A stretch of DNA of 64,000 nucleotides from Commensalibacter intestini A911 (GTDB lineage: Bacteria > Pseudomonadota > Alphaproteobacteria > Acetobacterales > Acetobacteraceae): the NCBI RefSeq assembly GCF_000231445.1, contig NZ_AGFR01000010.1, positions 79,932 through 143,931 on the forward strand, given 5' to 3'. The position numbers and the translations under genes were made by a program. The notes under the pieces were generated by a model, which was not told the origin of the DNA, made no database searches, and worked only from the letters and a program-made list of their open reading frames with translations. Every line of letters begins with the position of its first letter. The stretch's first letter is position 1. Below, piece by piece: positions 37,642-46,099 of the stretch.

Positions 37642-38523
37642 TTACTTACTGGTAAAAAGTTCATTAATATAATTTCTAACGACTTTAATTCTGGCGCTGG
37701 ATCGTAAACCGCTATGAACAGAAACCCAGATATCTTGGTCGAGTTCTGGGATATGAGGGATAATAGGATATAATAAGTCCGGAAACTCTGTTCCAACGAA
37801 AGTATCCAAAACGCCTAATCCATTTCCATGAGAAATACCGTCAAAAATTCCTAATGCATAGCTGCACCGCAACCAAGGAATAGGGGCTTTAGGTAAAGAG
37901 CGAAGCCATTTTTCAGTTTCAAAATGAGAGCGTGCCTCATCAAAGCCGACAAAGTCCAGTTTGTTCCATTCTTGACGGTCAATATGCTCTTTATGGCGTT
38001 GATAATAATTAGGCGCACAATAAAGACCATAAGAGAGCTTACCAATTTTTTGAATGGTTAAATCGCCTTGCTCAGGTCTAAACGTTCGAATGCCAATATC
38101 GGCTTCTAAACGGGTGAGGCTATAGGCACGGTGAGACGTAATAATCTCTATTTCAACTTTGGGATATAATTTGTGAAAATTCTCAAATCTGGATGTTAAG
38201 AAATAAGAAATTAGCTCATCTGCATTAATTCTAACCGTGCCCTCAACAGCATGGAGCTCTTGTTGATCGACGGTGCGTTCAATTTCAAAAGCAATTTCTT
38301 CCATCTCTTTTGCCCAAGCAATGATTTTATCACCTGCTGCGGTGGGAATGCAGCCAGCTTGCACACGTTCAATTAATTTAACGCCGAGCTCTTGTTCCAA
38401 ATCATCAATGCGTCTGGAGAGCGTGGCAGGGCTGATCCCTGTTTTTTGCGCAGCTCTGCGAAGGGTTTTAGTTCTTGCCACAATGACGAGAACTTTTAGA
38501 TTATCCCAATTCATATGTTTCAT
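37642..38523 (-). CDS. LysR-family transcriptional regulator
   Basis: 293 residues: N-terminal winged helix-turn-helix (LVIVARTKTLRRAAQKTGISPATLSRRIDDLEQELG, about 10-45), linker helix, and a periplasmic-binding-protein-like effector domain. It is divergent from the two PACE efflux genes (109 bases between starts), the arrangement seen for the AceR-AceI pair of Acinetobacter, so it probably senses a cationic compound and controls them. Confidence 0.88.
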   Translation of the reverse strand: MKHMNWDNLKVLVIVARTKTLRRAAQKTGISPATLSRRIDDLEQELGVKLIERVQAGCIPTAAGDKIIAWAKEMEEIAFEIERTVDQQELHAVEGTVRINADELISYFLTSRFENFHKLYPKVEIEIITSHRAYSLTRLEADIGIRTFRPEQGDLTIQKIGKLSYGLYCAPNYYQRHKEHIDRQEWNKLDFVGFDEARSHFETEKWLRSLPKAPIPWLRCSYALGIFDGISHGNGLGVLDTFVGTEFPDLLYPIIPHIPELDQDIWVSVHSGLRSSARIKVVRNYINELFTSK

Positions 38524-38632
38524 AATTGAACCGCCAGCTCTTGTTTGTTGAGGTTTACTTAAAAAAATAAAGCATATATGGTTGCTTCACTAAATGTAAA
38601 TAATAAAATTAATATTAGAAAAAGAGATAAGA

Positions 38633-39085
38633 ATGCGTACCTTTTGGGATAGAGTTCGTCATGCAATTATGTTTGAAATTGTAGGACTGATTTTATTTAT
38701 TCCGTGCTCTGTTTGGGTGTTTCATCAATCCATAGAGCATATGGGCGTGATTGGTGTATTTTCTGCTTTTGCAGCCACGACGTGGAATTTCTTTTACAAT
38801 ATTGGCTTTGATCGTTCGATGCTATATTTCAGAGGTTCTGTTCAAAAAACACTGCTTATTCGTGTTTATCACTCGATCCTGTTTGAGGTCGGGTTGACGT
38901 TGATTACTCTGCCAGCCATTGCTTTGTATTTAAATATTGATATTGTCAGCGCATTTATTATGGATGTAGCAATCGTTGTGTTTTACCTCGTTTATGCGTT
39001 CTTTTTTAATATTGTTTATGATTTTATATTTCCGATTAAAGAGCAAAATGTTTCTTTATGTTCTGAGAAAACCGAAGGGGTGTAA
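38633..39085 (+). CDS. PACE-family efflux transporter (copy 1)
   Basis: 150 residues with four membrane helices in two tandem BTP repeats. PACE hallmarks are visible: RTFWDRVRHAIMFEIVGL in helix 1 (with the conserved glutamate of AceI-type proteins), TTWNFFYNIGFDR, RVYHSILFEVGL and FFFNIVYDFIFP. PACE proteins export biocides such as chlorhexidine, and short-chain diamines, using the proton gradient. The gene is divergent from a LysR regulator and is followed by a close paralogue. Confidence 0.92.
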   Translation: MRTFWDRVRHAIMFEIVGLILFIPCSVWVFHQSIEHMGVIGVFSAFAATTWNFFYNIGFDRSMLYFRGSVQKTLLIRVYHSILFEVGLTLITLPAIALYLNIDIVSAFIMDVAIVVFYLVYAFFFNIVYDFIFPIKEQNVSLCSEKTEGV

Positions 39086-39305
39086 AGGGTTGATTATGGT
39101 AATTACTTATTGAATGTTTCAAAAATGAAGCACTATGAGCGATTTATTATTGTTTACTTTAAAAATTAAAGCAGATAAGATTAGGTTAAGTAATAACAAA
39201 ATAAAAAGAAGAAAAAAAATTAAACCTAAATAAAAACCAATACAAACGATAAAATAGATTTGTAAAAAACTAATAATATAAAAAGTAAAAAAGAGTATTT
39301 TTAAA

Positions 39306-39758
39306 ATGCGTACCTTCCGAGATAGAATTCGGCATGCGGTTACCTATGAAATTATTGGATTGTTTTTGTTTATACCTGTTGGTGTATTACTATTCAATCA
39401 ACCGATAACAGAGATGAGCGTTGTAGCAATTGCATCTTCGCTAGCATCTACGATTTGGAATTTTGTTTATAATTTATCTTTTGATAAAGTAATGCTGTCT
39501 TTGCGTGGCACTACCGAGAAAAGTGTGATTATTCGCGTATTTCATGCCGTTTTATTCGAAGCAGGATTAACCATTTCCCTTGTTCCCATCGTTGCATGGT
39601 ATTTGGGAATTAGTTTGATTTCTGCCTTTGTAATGGATATCACCATCGTATTATTTTACTTGGGATATACATTCTTTTTCAATCTTGCTTATGACTTTAT
39701 CTTCCCTGTGGAAGACGAAGCTGATGCGGTTAAAGGCGAGTTTTCTCTGAATTCGTAA
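39306..39758 (+). CDS. PACE-family efflux transporter (copy 2)
   Basis: 150 residues, the same length and layout as the upstream copy: RTFRDRIRHAVTYEIIGLFLF, STIWNFVYNLSFDK, RVFHAVLFEAGL and FFNLAYDFIFP. Roughly half of the residues agree with copy 1, so this is an old rather than recent tandem duplication. The 220-base A-rich gap between the copies contains no gene and may hold its own promoter. A strong terminator follows. Confidence 0.92.
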   Translation: MRTFRDRIRHAVTYEIIGLFLFIPVGVLLFNQPITEMSVVAIASSLASTIWNFVYNLSFDKVMLSLRGTTEKSVIIRVFHAVLFEAGLTISLVPIVAWYLGISLISAFVMDITIVLFYLGYTFFFNLAYDFIFPVEDEADAVKGEFSLNS

Positions 39759-39784
39759 TTCGTTAAGTAAATTGAACCATTCAT

Positions 39785-39823
39785 GAAAAAAAGGGCTCTG
39801 TGTTTATTCACAGAGCCCTTTTA
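39785..39823. terminator. Bidirectional rho-independent terminator
   Basis: A-rich run, stem AAAAGGGCTCTGTG / CACAGAGCCCTTTT with a 6-nt loop, and T-rich flank. It lies between the second PACE gene and the convergent oxidoreductase gene. Confidence 0.9.
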
Positions 39824-39837
39824 AAATATGTTAATGT

Positions 39838-40926
39838 TTATTTCTTTTTGTTAGTTTCAAGAGATAACGTCGTTTGATAAGGTGTTGGAACAAATTGCAC
39901 AGGTTCATTAGCTGCATTATGTGCATATTGTGCATTTAAAACCCAGTATGGATCTCTCAGTAACCCTCTGCCAATCGCGACGAGGTCTGCATCACCTGAA
40001 TTTAATACATAATCTGCAAGTTCTGGATCTTCTAATTTTCCAACAGCAATCACAGGAACATTCACCGCTTGCTTAATACCTTTGGCCAGATAGACTTGAT
40101 AGCCAGCATGGAAAGAAGGGCGATGGTTGTTGTCTAACTTGCCATCTCCACCACCGCTGACATGCACCATATCAACACCAGCATCAACATAGTGTTTAGC
40201 AATTTCACAACCATAAGATAGATCATAGCCATTTGATCCGAATTCTTGTGCAGAAATACGAATAAGTAAAGGCATATCTTTAGGCATCACTTCTTTCACA
40301 GCTTTGATGATCTGTCTTCCAAATAAGAATTTATCTTGTCCATACTCATCGGTACGAAGATTCATTTTTGGTGAATGGAATTGATGAATTAAATAGCCAT
40401 GTGCACCATGGAGTTCAATCGCATCAAAACCCGCTTCGATGGCACGTTTAGCCGTATTTTGAAAGGCTTGAACAAGCTCTAAGATCTCAGACTTACTGAG
40501 TTCTTTTGGTGTTTGATATTGCCATTTTCCATCCCCAGCATCTGCGTCCCCGTCATAAGGCATAGGAGAAGAGGAGACGACATTTTTTTCACCCAACGCT
40601 TTGCGTCCTGAATGTGCAATTTGAATTGCAGCTTTGCTGTCATGTGCATGGATAGCTTTTACAATTGGTTTGAATGCATCGCGTTGTTCGTCATTCCATA
40701 GTCCTAGACAATTTGGGGAAATACGACCATTTTCAGCAACACTAGTCATTTCAACAATAATAAGTCCAACACCACCAACAGCACGAGAAGCATAGTGAGT
40801 ATAATGCCATTCATTGGCAATTCCATTGGTTGCAGAATATTGGCACATTGGAGGCATAACAACGCGGTTTTTTAAAGAGAGTCCTTTAAGTTGAAACGGT
40901 GTATTTAAGCTATATAATTTGGTCAT
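39838..40926 (-). CDS. NADH:flavin oxidoreductase (Old Yellow Enzyme, YqjM-like)
   Basis: 362-residue TIM barrel binding FMN. YqjM-class features are LKNRVVMPPMCQYSA, with the cysteine that tunes FMN, QIAHSGRKA, ELHGAHGYLIHQFHSPK, the active-site H-x-x-H pair region, and a C-terminal GRGLLRDPYW. These enzymes reduce activated alkenes with NAD(P)H; natural substrates are rarely known. It is divergent from a LysR gene 94 bases away, which probably regulates it in response to an electrophile. Confidence 0.92.
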   Translation of the reverse strand: MTKLYSLNTPFQLKGLSLKNRVVMPPMCQYSATNGIANEWHYTHYASRAVGGVGLIIVEMTSVAENGRISPNCLGLWNDEQRDAFKPIVKAIHAHDSKAAIQIAHSGRKALGEKNVVSSSPMPYDGDADAGDGKWQYQTPKELSKSEILELVQAFQNTAKRAIEAGFDAIELHGAHGYLIHQFHSPKMNLRTDEYGQDKFLFGRQIIKAVKEVMPKDMPLLIRISAQEFGSNGYDLSYGCEIAKHYVDAGVDMVHVSGGGDGKLDNNHRPSFHAGYQVYLAKGIKQAVNVPVIAVGKLEDPELADYVLNSGDADLVAIGRGLLRDPYWVLNAQYAHNAANEPVQFVPTPYQTTLSLETNKKK

Positions 40927-41020
40927 GGTTATTTCTCTTAACGTTTATAATTGAATTATTTTGATTGTAAGAAGAAAACTGATATAAATATAATTAATAT
41001 TTTATATAAAGATTATAAAA

Positions 41021-41926
41021 ATGAATAATATCAGCTCGCTGGATCTTAATTTATTAAAAGTGATGGATGCGTTATTGGATGAGCGCAATGTCACGCGTGC
41101 GGCGCAAAAATTATCTTTAACGCAGCCTGCGGTCAGTATTATGTTAAACCGATTGCGAGATAAATTCAAAGATCCTTTATTTGTTCGATCTTCACATGGA
41201 ATGGTGCCAACGGATCGGGCTTTGGCGTTGGCAGAGCCGATTAAAAAGATTTTAAGTGATATTGGTCTGCTAATCCAACCTATAGAACTTAATCCTTCAG
41301 AGTTAGAACTTACGTTAACGATTGCCGCTAATGATAATGATATGATCGTTATTGGATTACCATTTGTTTTAGCATTAAAGAAATATGCGCCACGCGTTAA
41401 AGTGGCTTTTGTTTCATATCATAAACTGGATGTGCAGTTGATGCTGGAAAGAGGAGAGTTAGACTTAATACTAATTGATCCGCGTAACTCTCCGCCCTCT
41501 TTATATCATCGTGTTTTATTTGAGGATCAGTATGTGTGCGTCATGCCTCAAGATCATCCGTTGGCAAAAGAAAACTCATTAACGTTAGAAATGTTTTGTA
41601 CTTTTGAGCATGTATTGGTTTCTTATCATGGAGGGCAATTTTATGGAGCAACGGATGATGCACTTCATAAAATCGGATTAAAGAGGCGGGTTGCGTTATC
41701 GATTACTAGCTTTTTATTATTACCGTGTGTCTTAGAGCAAAGTGACTTTATTGCAGTTGCTCCTGAAAGAGTAGCACGAAATTTTAAGAGTATGGTTTTA
41801 AAGGAACCTCCTGTTTCTGTACAAGGTTATACGAAGATTATGGCTTGGCATGAACGAACTCATAGAGATCGAGTGCAACAATGGATGCGAAATTTAATGG
41901 TCGAAACGTGTAAAGAATCATCATAA
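41021..41926 (+). CDS. LysR-family transcriptional regulator
   Basis: 301 residues: HTH at about 10-60 (LKVMDALLDERNVTRAAQKLSLTQPAVSIMLNRLRDKF, with the NodD/LeuO-like spacing) and an effector domain. Divergence from the Old Yellow Enzyme gene makes that gene its likely target. It could also act on azlCD, which begin 94 bases downstream on the same strand. Confidence 0.88.
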   Translation: MNNISSLDLNLLKVMDALLDERNVTRAAQKLSLTQPAVSIMLNRLRDKFKDPLFVRSSHGMVPTDRALALAEPIKKILSDIGLLIQPIELNPSELELTLTIAANDNDMIVIGLPFVLALKKYAPRVKVAFVSYHKLDVQLMLERGELDLILIDPRNSPPSLYHRVLFEDQYVCVMPQDHPLAKENSLTLEMFCTFEHVLVSYHGGQFYGATDDALHKIGLKRRVALSITSFLLLPCVLEQSDFIAVAPERVARNFKSMVLKEPPVSVQGYTKIMAWHERTHRDRVQQWMRNLMVETCKESS

Positions 41927-42020
41927 TGGTTTTATTCGTTCAGAACCGAGATTAAGTCATTTACATTATATTTCGGAACAATTAAGATTTTTCCTCAACT
42001 TTTAAATGTAGGAAAAAGGA

Positions 42021-42779
42021 ATGTCCGCTCCATCTTCTGCAGCACAGCAGAAATTAAAGAATCATATACATCACGAATGTTTACGTGCATTCAAAACAGC
42101 TATTCCGTTAATGATTAGTTTTATTCCATTCGGAATGATGCTGGGTGCTCAAGCAAAAATTAAAGGAATGAGCTTGCTTGAGTTGGTGTTGATGTGTGGG
42201 ATTAATTTTGCAGGTGGATCGGAATTCGTAGCCATTGGGTTGTGGCAAGAGGTGCCGCCTTTATTATTGATTGTCTGCATGACGTTATTGGTAAATTGTC
42301 GTCATATCTTGATGGGGGTCACAATGATCCCGATCTGTAGACGTCAACCCGTTCGTAAAATGTTACTCTCTTTTTTCTTGCTCTGTGATGAGACATGGGC
42401 GCTCTCTTTGCAAGATAGTTACCGTAGAATGGGCGAAGGATATCGTGAACCGTTTAGCTATTCTTATTATATAACAATTGCTGTTTCTTTTTATATTACT
42501 TGGGTGATTACGGCTGTTTTAGGGATGCTTGTTGGGCCTTTGTTAGGTGATCTAACACAATATGGATTTGATATGGCTTTTCCAGCTGTATTTATTGTTT
42601 TGATCAAAGGGATGTGGAATGGATGGCGCCGAGGAATTACTTGGGCTTGTAGTTTGGTTGTTGCTTGTATTGTTCATCTGATTATTCCAGGAGCATGGTA
42701 TGTGATTGCAGGTGCAATGACAGGATTACTCTTTGTTTTATGTGTGCCACCTCGTTTTTTTGAGGTGAATCGTGCTTGA
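42021..42779 (+). CDS. azlC: Branched-chain amino acid exporter large subunit (AzlC family)
   Basis: 252 residues with about seven to eight helices. AFKTAIPLMISFIPFGMMLGAQAK and GINFAGGSEFVAIGLWQ match AzlC/YgaZ. With AzlD it exports branched-chain amino acids or related compounds. GGAAAAAGG precedes the ATG, and the gene overlaps azlD by eight bases. Confidence 0.9.
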   Translation: MSAPSSAAQQKLKNHIHHECLRAFKTAIPLMISFIPFGMMLGAQAKIKGMSLLELVLMCGINFAGGSEFVAIGLWQEVPPLLLIVCMTLLVNCRHILMGVTMIPICRRQPVRKMLLSFFLLCDETWALSLQDSYRRMGEGYREPFSYSYYITIAVSFYITWVITAVLGMLVGPLLGDLTQYGFDMAFPAVFIVLIKGMWNGWRRGITWACSLVVACIVHLIIPGAWYVIAGAMTGLLFVLCVPPRFFEVNRA

Positions 42780-43092
42780 TCATTTAATAACACAACATGC
42801 TTTGTTAACGATCCTTGGAATGGGATTGGTTACCTATTTAACGCGTATTAGTGGTTATCTTTTGTTAAGAAATAAAAACTATCCACGGTTAACGAGGGTA
42901 TTAGAAATATTGCCAGGCTGTGTAATGATTTCTCTGATTGCACCAATTTTTGTTACAGGAAAATTATCAGATCTGATTGCAGTTATCTTAACCATTCTTA
43001 CTGCAATGCGCTTTTCTTTTTTAGTAACGTTGATTGTTGGTGTGGGTTCAGCAGGAATTTTGAGGCATTTGCTTCCATTACTTTTGCATTAA
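42772..43092 (+). CDS. azlD: Branched-chain amino acid exporter small subunit (AzlD family)
   Basis: 106 residues with four helices and the AzlD core GLVTYLTRISGYLLL and LPGCVMISLIAPIFVTG. It starts at a GTG inside the end of azlC (GTGCTTGA), indicating translational coupling and a two-subunit exporter. Confidence 0.9.
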   Translation: MLDHLITQHALLTILGMGLVTYLTRISGYLLLRNKNYPRLTRVLEILPGCVMISLIAPIFVTGKLSDLIAVILTILTAMRFSFLVTLIVGVGSAGILRHLLPLLLH

Positions 43093-43098
43093 AGACAA

Positions 43099-43129
43099 AA
43101 AAATAAGGTCTATATTTTCATATAGACCC
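43099..43129 (-). terminator. Probable terminator downstream of rpoH
   Basis: GGTCTATA and TATAGACC form an 8-bp stem; on the minus strand it is followed by TTATTTTTTT. It also lies just after azlD on the plus strand. Confidence 0.55.
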
Positions 43130-43153
43130 TGTAGTTTGAGGAAGAAATAGATA

Positions 43154-43221
43154 GTCAGTATTTTGTATCAGTATTTAAAATTAGTTAAGATGTCAGTATT
43201 TTATATTAGTATTTAGATTTA
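43154..43221. repeat. Short imperfect tandem repeat between azlD and rpoH
   Basis: Two 30-base copies starting at 43154 and 43192, each beginning GTCAGTATTTT and matching at about 26 of 30 positions. No gene overlaps it; the role is unknown. Confidence 0.5.
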
Positions 43222-43273
43222 GTATTTGTATAGGTGTTAGTCATTTAGTCAAAGTCTTGAGTTCCTTTATTAG

Positions 43274-44176
43274 TCAAGCAAATGCTTGTCTACGTAAGTC
43301 ATTATTTTGAGTTGCCATCACCGTATTTTGAACAAGCTCTTGTAATTTTTCAAAAGCTCTTACTTCAATTTGGCGAATGCGTTCTCTTGATATATTGTAA
43401 GTCTGAGACAATTCTTCAAGGGTTGCAGGTTTATCTTTTAATCTTCTTTCAACTAATATTTCACGTTCTCTTGGTTTTAATGATTTCATTGCCTCATTTA
43501 GTAAGGTTTTTCTGTTAGAGAATTCTTCTTCTTCAGCATATGTTTCTTCTTGGTTTGTTGTCTCGTCAACCAACATACTTTGCCACTCATCATATTCGTT
43601 ATCATTGCCAATAGATGCGTTTAGGCTATGATCATGAGCACTAAGACGTCTATTCATATTTTGAACTTCCTCTTGGGAAACCCCTAAAGATGTAGAAATA
43701 GTTTCTAGTTGCTCTGGGTTTAAATCATTTTCACCCAATGCTTTGATTTGGCTTTTGAGACGACGTAGATTAAAGAATAATTTCTTTTGTGCGGCTGTTG
43801 TTCCGATTTTAACCAATGACCAGCTATGTAAGATGTATTCTTGTATAGCAGCTTTAATCCACCAAATGGCATAAGTTGTAAAGCGAAATCCTTTTTCAGG
43901 GTCAAAGCGTTGAATTGCTTGTAACATTCCGATATTACCTTCGCTAATTAACTCATTCAAAGGTAAACCATATCCTTTATATCCAGCTGCAACTTTAACA
44001 ACCAATCTTAAATGAGCTCTCACCAAGTTGTGTGCAGCTTCGATATCGCCTTTTTCTTTCCATTTTGTTGCATATTCTTGCTCTTGTTCAAGTGTTAAGA
44101 GTGGAAATTTGCGTGTATATTGGATGTACTGAGTAAGGTTTGTGTCTGGGGTTACTTGTAACATTGAAGATACCAT
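43274..44176 (-). CDS. rpoH: Heat-shock sigma factor sigma-32
   Basis: 300 residues. Region 2 is intact (AHNLVRAHLRLVVKVAAGYKGYGLPLNELISEGNIGMLQAIQRFDPEKGFRFTTYAIWWIKAAIQEYI), followed by the diagnostic RpoH box (QKKLFFNLRRLK) and region 4 (ERRLKDKPATLEELSQTYNISRERIRQIEVRAFEKL). It directs RNA polymerase to heat-shock promoters. AAGGAG lies eight bases upstream of the ATG. A well-formed promoter lies about 130 bases upstream, so the mRNA has a leader that could be structured, as in other rpoH genes. Confidence 0.97.
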   Translation of the reverse strand: MVSSMLQVTPDTNLTQYIQYTRKFPLLTLEQEQEYATKWKEKGDIEAAHNLVRAHLRLVVKVAAGYKGYGLPLNELISEGNIGMLQAIQRFDPEKGFRFTTYAIWWIKAAIQEYILHSWSLVKIGTTAAQKKLFFNLRRLKSQIKALGENDLNPEQLETISTSLGVSQEEVQNMNRRLSAHDHSLNASIGNDNEYDEWQSMLVDETTNQEETYAEEEEFSNRKTLLNEAMKSLKPREREILVERRLKDKPATLEELSQTYNISRERIRQIEVRAFEKLQELVQNTVMATQNNDLRRQAFA

Positions 44177-44309
44177 AACATATGCTCCTTAAGATATATT
44201 GTATTTTGCTAACGCAAAATGATTTTGTAGATCTTTAAACTTATCGTTGTTACGACCTTGTATTTGGCCGCTTTATTATTGATTAGGTTGTTGTTACCTA
44301 ATGATTATT

Positions 44310-44338
44310 TTTATATCAGACCAAAATAGTCCTGTCAA
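44310..44338 (-). promoter_or_regulatory. Sigma-70-type promoter of rpoH
   Basis: TTGACA and TATAAA are separated by exactly 17 bases on the minus strand, reading toward rpoH. Confidence 0.7.
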
Positions 44339-44539
44339 AAAAAATACGTTGGTTTCCCTTGTGTTTTCATCGAAAAAAACGATGTTATTAAGCAATAAAA
44401 GTGGTCGTTAATAAACTACATGCTATATAGTCGTCTTTAGAAATTTTTCAATGGAGCAAATAAAGGGTTTGTTAATAAAAAATTAACGAAAAAAAATTAC
44501 AAAAATTGCTGTTTTTTTAATTTTTTAAGAGATTTAAGT

Positions 44540-44559
44540 GATTCGTTATGGAACGAATC
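44540..44559. terminator. Hairpin downstream of rluD
   Basis: GATTCGTT and AACGAATC form a perfect 8-bp stem with a 4-nt loop about 70 bases past the rluD stop. No strong T run follows, so its terminator role is uncertain. Confidence 0.4.
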
Positions 44560-44629
44560 GGAATCTCACAACAAATTGACTGATTCGTTACCATATACGA
44601 CTGTTATGAATTTTTTCAATTACACATAT

Positions 44630-45619
44630 TTATGAATTGACAGATATTTTCGTGATTAATGATTGCATATCTTTTGGTAAATTCGTTTCAAATTGTAGAT
44701 ATTTACCTGTGGAAGGATGTGTAAACCCGAGAAAGGTTGCATGTAAAGCTTGTCGAGGGAAATCTAATGCCGCGTTTTTTTGTTCAGGAGGCAATTGTTT
44801 AGCAATTGCAGGGATCCTTTTAAAGTAAACAGGATCACCAACAAGCGGGTGGCCTTCTTTGGATAAATGTACACGAATTTGATGGGTTCTTCCTGTATCA
44901 AGTTTACATTGAATTAAACTGATCGCAGGGTTAATGATTTCTAATGTTTTATAATGCGTTCTTGCAAATTTACCGTTTCGTTTGACCACAGCCATTTTTT
45001 TGCGATCATAAGGGTCTCGTCCGATATCGCCTTCAATCGTTCCTTTTGCTGGATTTAAAATACCCCAACATAAAGCGAGATATAAGCGATCAATATTTCT
45101 GCTTGCAAAATCTTCTGATAATTTAGTTAAAGCTTGCTCTGTTTTTGCAACAACAATAATGCCAGAGGTATCTTTATCCAGTCGATGTACGATCCCAGGG
45201 CGCTTTTCTCCACCAATTCCAGGGAGCTGATCTCCGCAATGGGCTAGTAAAGCGTTAACAAGAGTGCCATCTTCATTCCCAGGGGCAGGGTGGACGACTA
45301 ATCCTGCTGATTTATTAATAACAATTAATACTTCATCTTCGTAAAGAATATCTAAGGCGATTTCTTGTGCTTCTAATATATAAGGTTTTGCTTTTGGAAT
45401 TTGCAATTCTATGTGATCACCTTCTTTAACAGAAGTAGAAGGATCTCTTACAATTAAATGATTGCGTTGACATAATCCTTGTTCTATGAGCGATTTAATA
45501 CGCGATCTGGAGTAGTCATTGCATGTTTGGGCAAGAAAACGATCTAAACGTATATTATTGTTTTCTTGATCAACTAGAGCTACAACAGAAGACTCAATTG
45601 TATTATTTGCATCAGACAT
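44630..45619 (-). CDS. rluD: Ribosomal large subunit pseudouridine synthase D
   Basis: About 329 residues. An S4 RNA-binding domain (LDRFLAQTCNDYSRSRIKSLIEQG, about 20-70) precedes the RluA-type catalytic domain with GIVHRLDKDTSGIIVVAKT, in which the aspartate is the nucleophile, and DTGRTHQIRVHLSKEGHPLVGD. RluD makes pseudouridines in helix 69 of 23S rRNA. I start at ATG 45619; an earlier in-frame codon would overlap the divergent gene. Adjacency to rpoH is common in alphaproteobacteria. Confidence 0.94.
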   Translation of the reverse strand: MSDANNTIESSVVALVDQENNNIRLDRFLAQTCNDYSRSRIKSLIEQGLCQRNHLIVRDPSTSVKEGDHIELQIPKAKPYILEAQEIALDILYEDEVLIVINKSAGLVVHPAPGNEDGTLVNALLAHCGDQLPGIGGEKRPGIVHRLDKDTSGIIVVAKTEQALTKLSEDFASRNIDRLYLALCWGILNPAKGTIEGDIGRDPYDRKKMAVVKRNGKFARTHYKTLEIINPAISLIQCKLDTGRTHQIRVHLSKEGHPLVGDPVYFKRIPAIAKQLPPEQKNAALDFPRQALHATFLGFTHPSTGKYLQFETNLPKDMQSLITKISVNS

Positions 45620-45637
45620 AGAGAAAGTTCCAAAAAA

Positions 45638-46033
45638 GTGATGAATATGCCGCCAGAACAGACAACAGAACATTTAACACAAAAAAATAAAGGAATGTTA
45701 GCTTTAGTTATTTTTCTAGGGGTTTTAATTATTATTGCAACGACAGTCCTGATTTTTGTTATTGTAGGTCGTTTTATGCATAAAGGGGATCAACAGTTAC
45801 CAGCTGTTGTGAATACAGTAAGCTCTGTACCATTATCCTCTGTGACCCGCCCGATCAGTGTATTGCAAGAACCTAATGGCACGCATATCGCTCAAGTCTT
45901 TCGTCAGTCTGATCAAACGATGGTGATTTCTTTAAGTGGTGGCGGTCTCCCAGATCGGATTGTGATTTGGGATTTGGCTAATCAACAAAAACAAGCAGAA
46001 GTAAAATTGTCTGAAGCAGCATCAGCTCAGTAA
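45638..46033 (+). CDS. Small conserved membrane-anchored protein
   Basis: 131 residues with one membrane helix (about 20-45) and a C-terminal domain of roughly 75 residues (ISVLQEPNGTHIAQVFRQ ... LPDRIVIWDLANQ). Its start is 18 bases from that of rluD on the opposite strand, an arrangement I associate with small membrane proteins of alphaproteobacteria (possibly DUF6476). An in-frame ATG six bases on is an alternative start. Function is unknown. Confidence 0.65.
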   Translation: MMNMPPEQTTEHLTQKNKGMLALVIFLGVLIIIATTVLIFVIVGRFMHKGDQQLPAVVNTVSSVPLSSVTRPISVLQEPNGTHIAQVFRQSDQTMVISLSGGGLPDRIVIWDLANQQKQAEVKLSEAASAQ

Positions 46034-46047
46034 TTAGGATAAAAGGA

Positions 46048-46096
46048 ATAAAGGATGTTGATATAGATGAGTAAAATATATTTAACATCCTTTAGT
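46048..46096. terminator. Bidirectional terminator-like hairpin
   Basis: AAAGGATGTT and AACATCCTTT form a 10-bp stem with a ~24-nt loop between two convergent genes. Confidence 0.5.
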
Positions 46097-46099
46097 TAT

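Larger units (their letters stand above)
44177..44629. other. rpoH leader and rpoH-rluD intergenic region
   Basis: About 450 bases without a gene. The first ~130 bases, read on the minus strand, are the rpoH leader and contain the hairpins ATTAGGT / ACCTAAT and ATTTTGC / GCAAAAT, the second close to the ribosome-binding site. Beyond the promoter the sequence is strongly A/T tracted. Confidence 0.5.

Noticed and set aside
43154..43221. Tandem repeat considered as a CRISPR array
   Set aside because: There are only two imperfect copies, no unique spacers of constant size, and no cas genes in the window.
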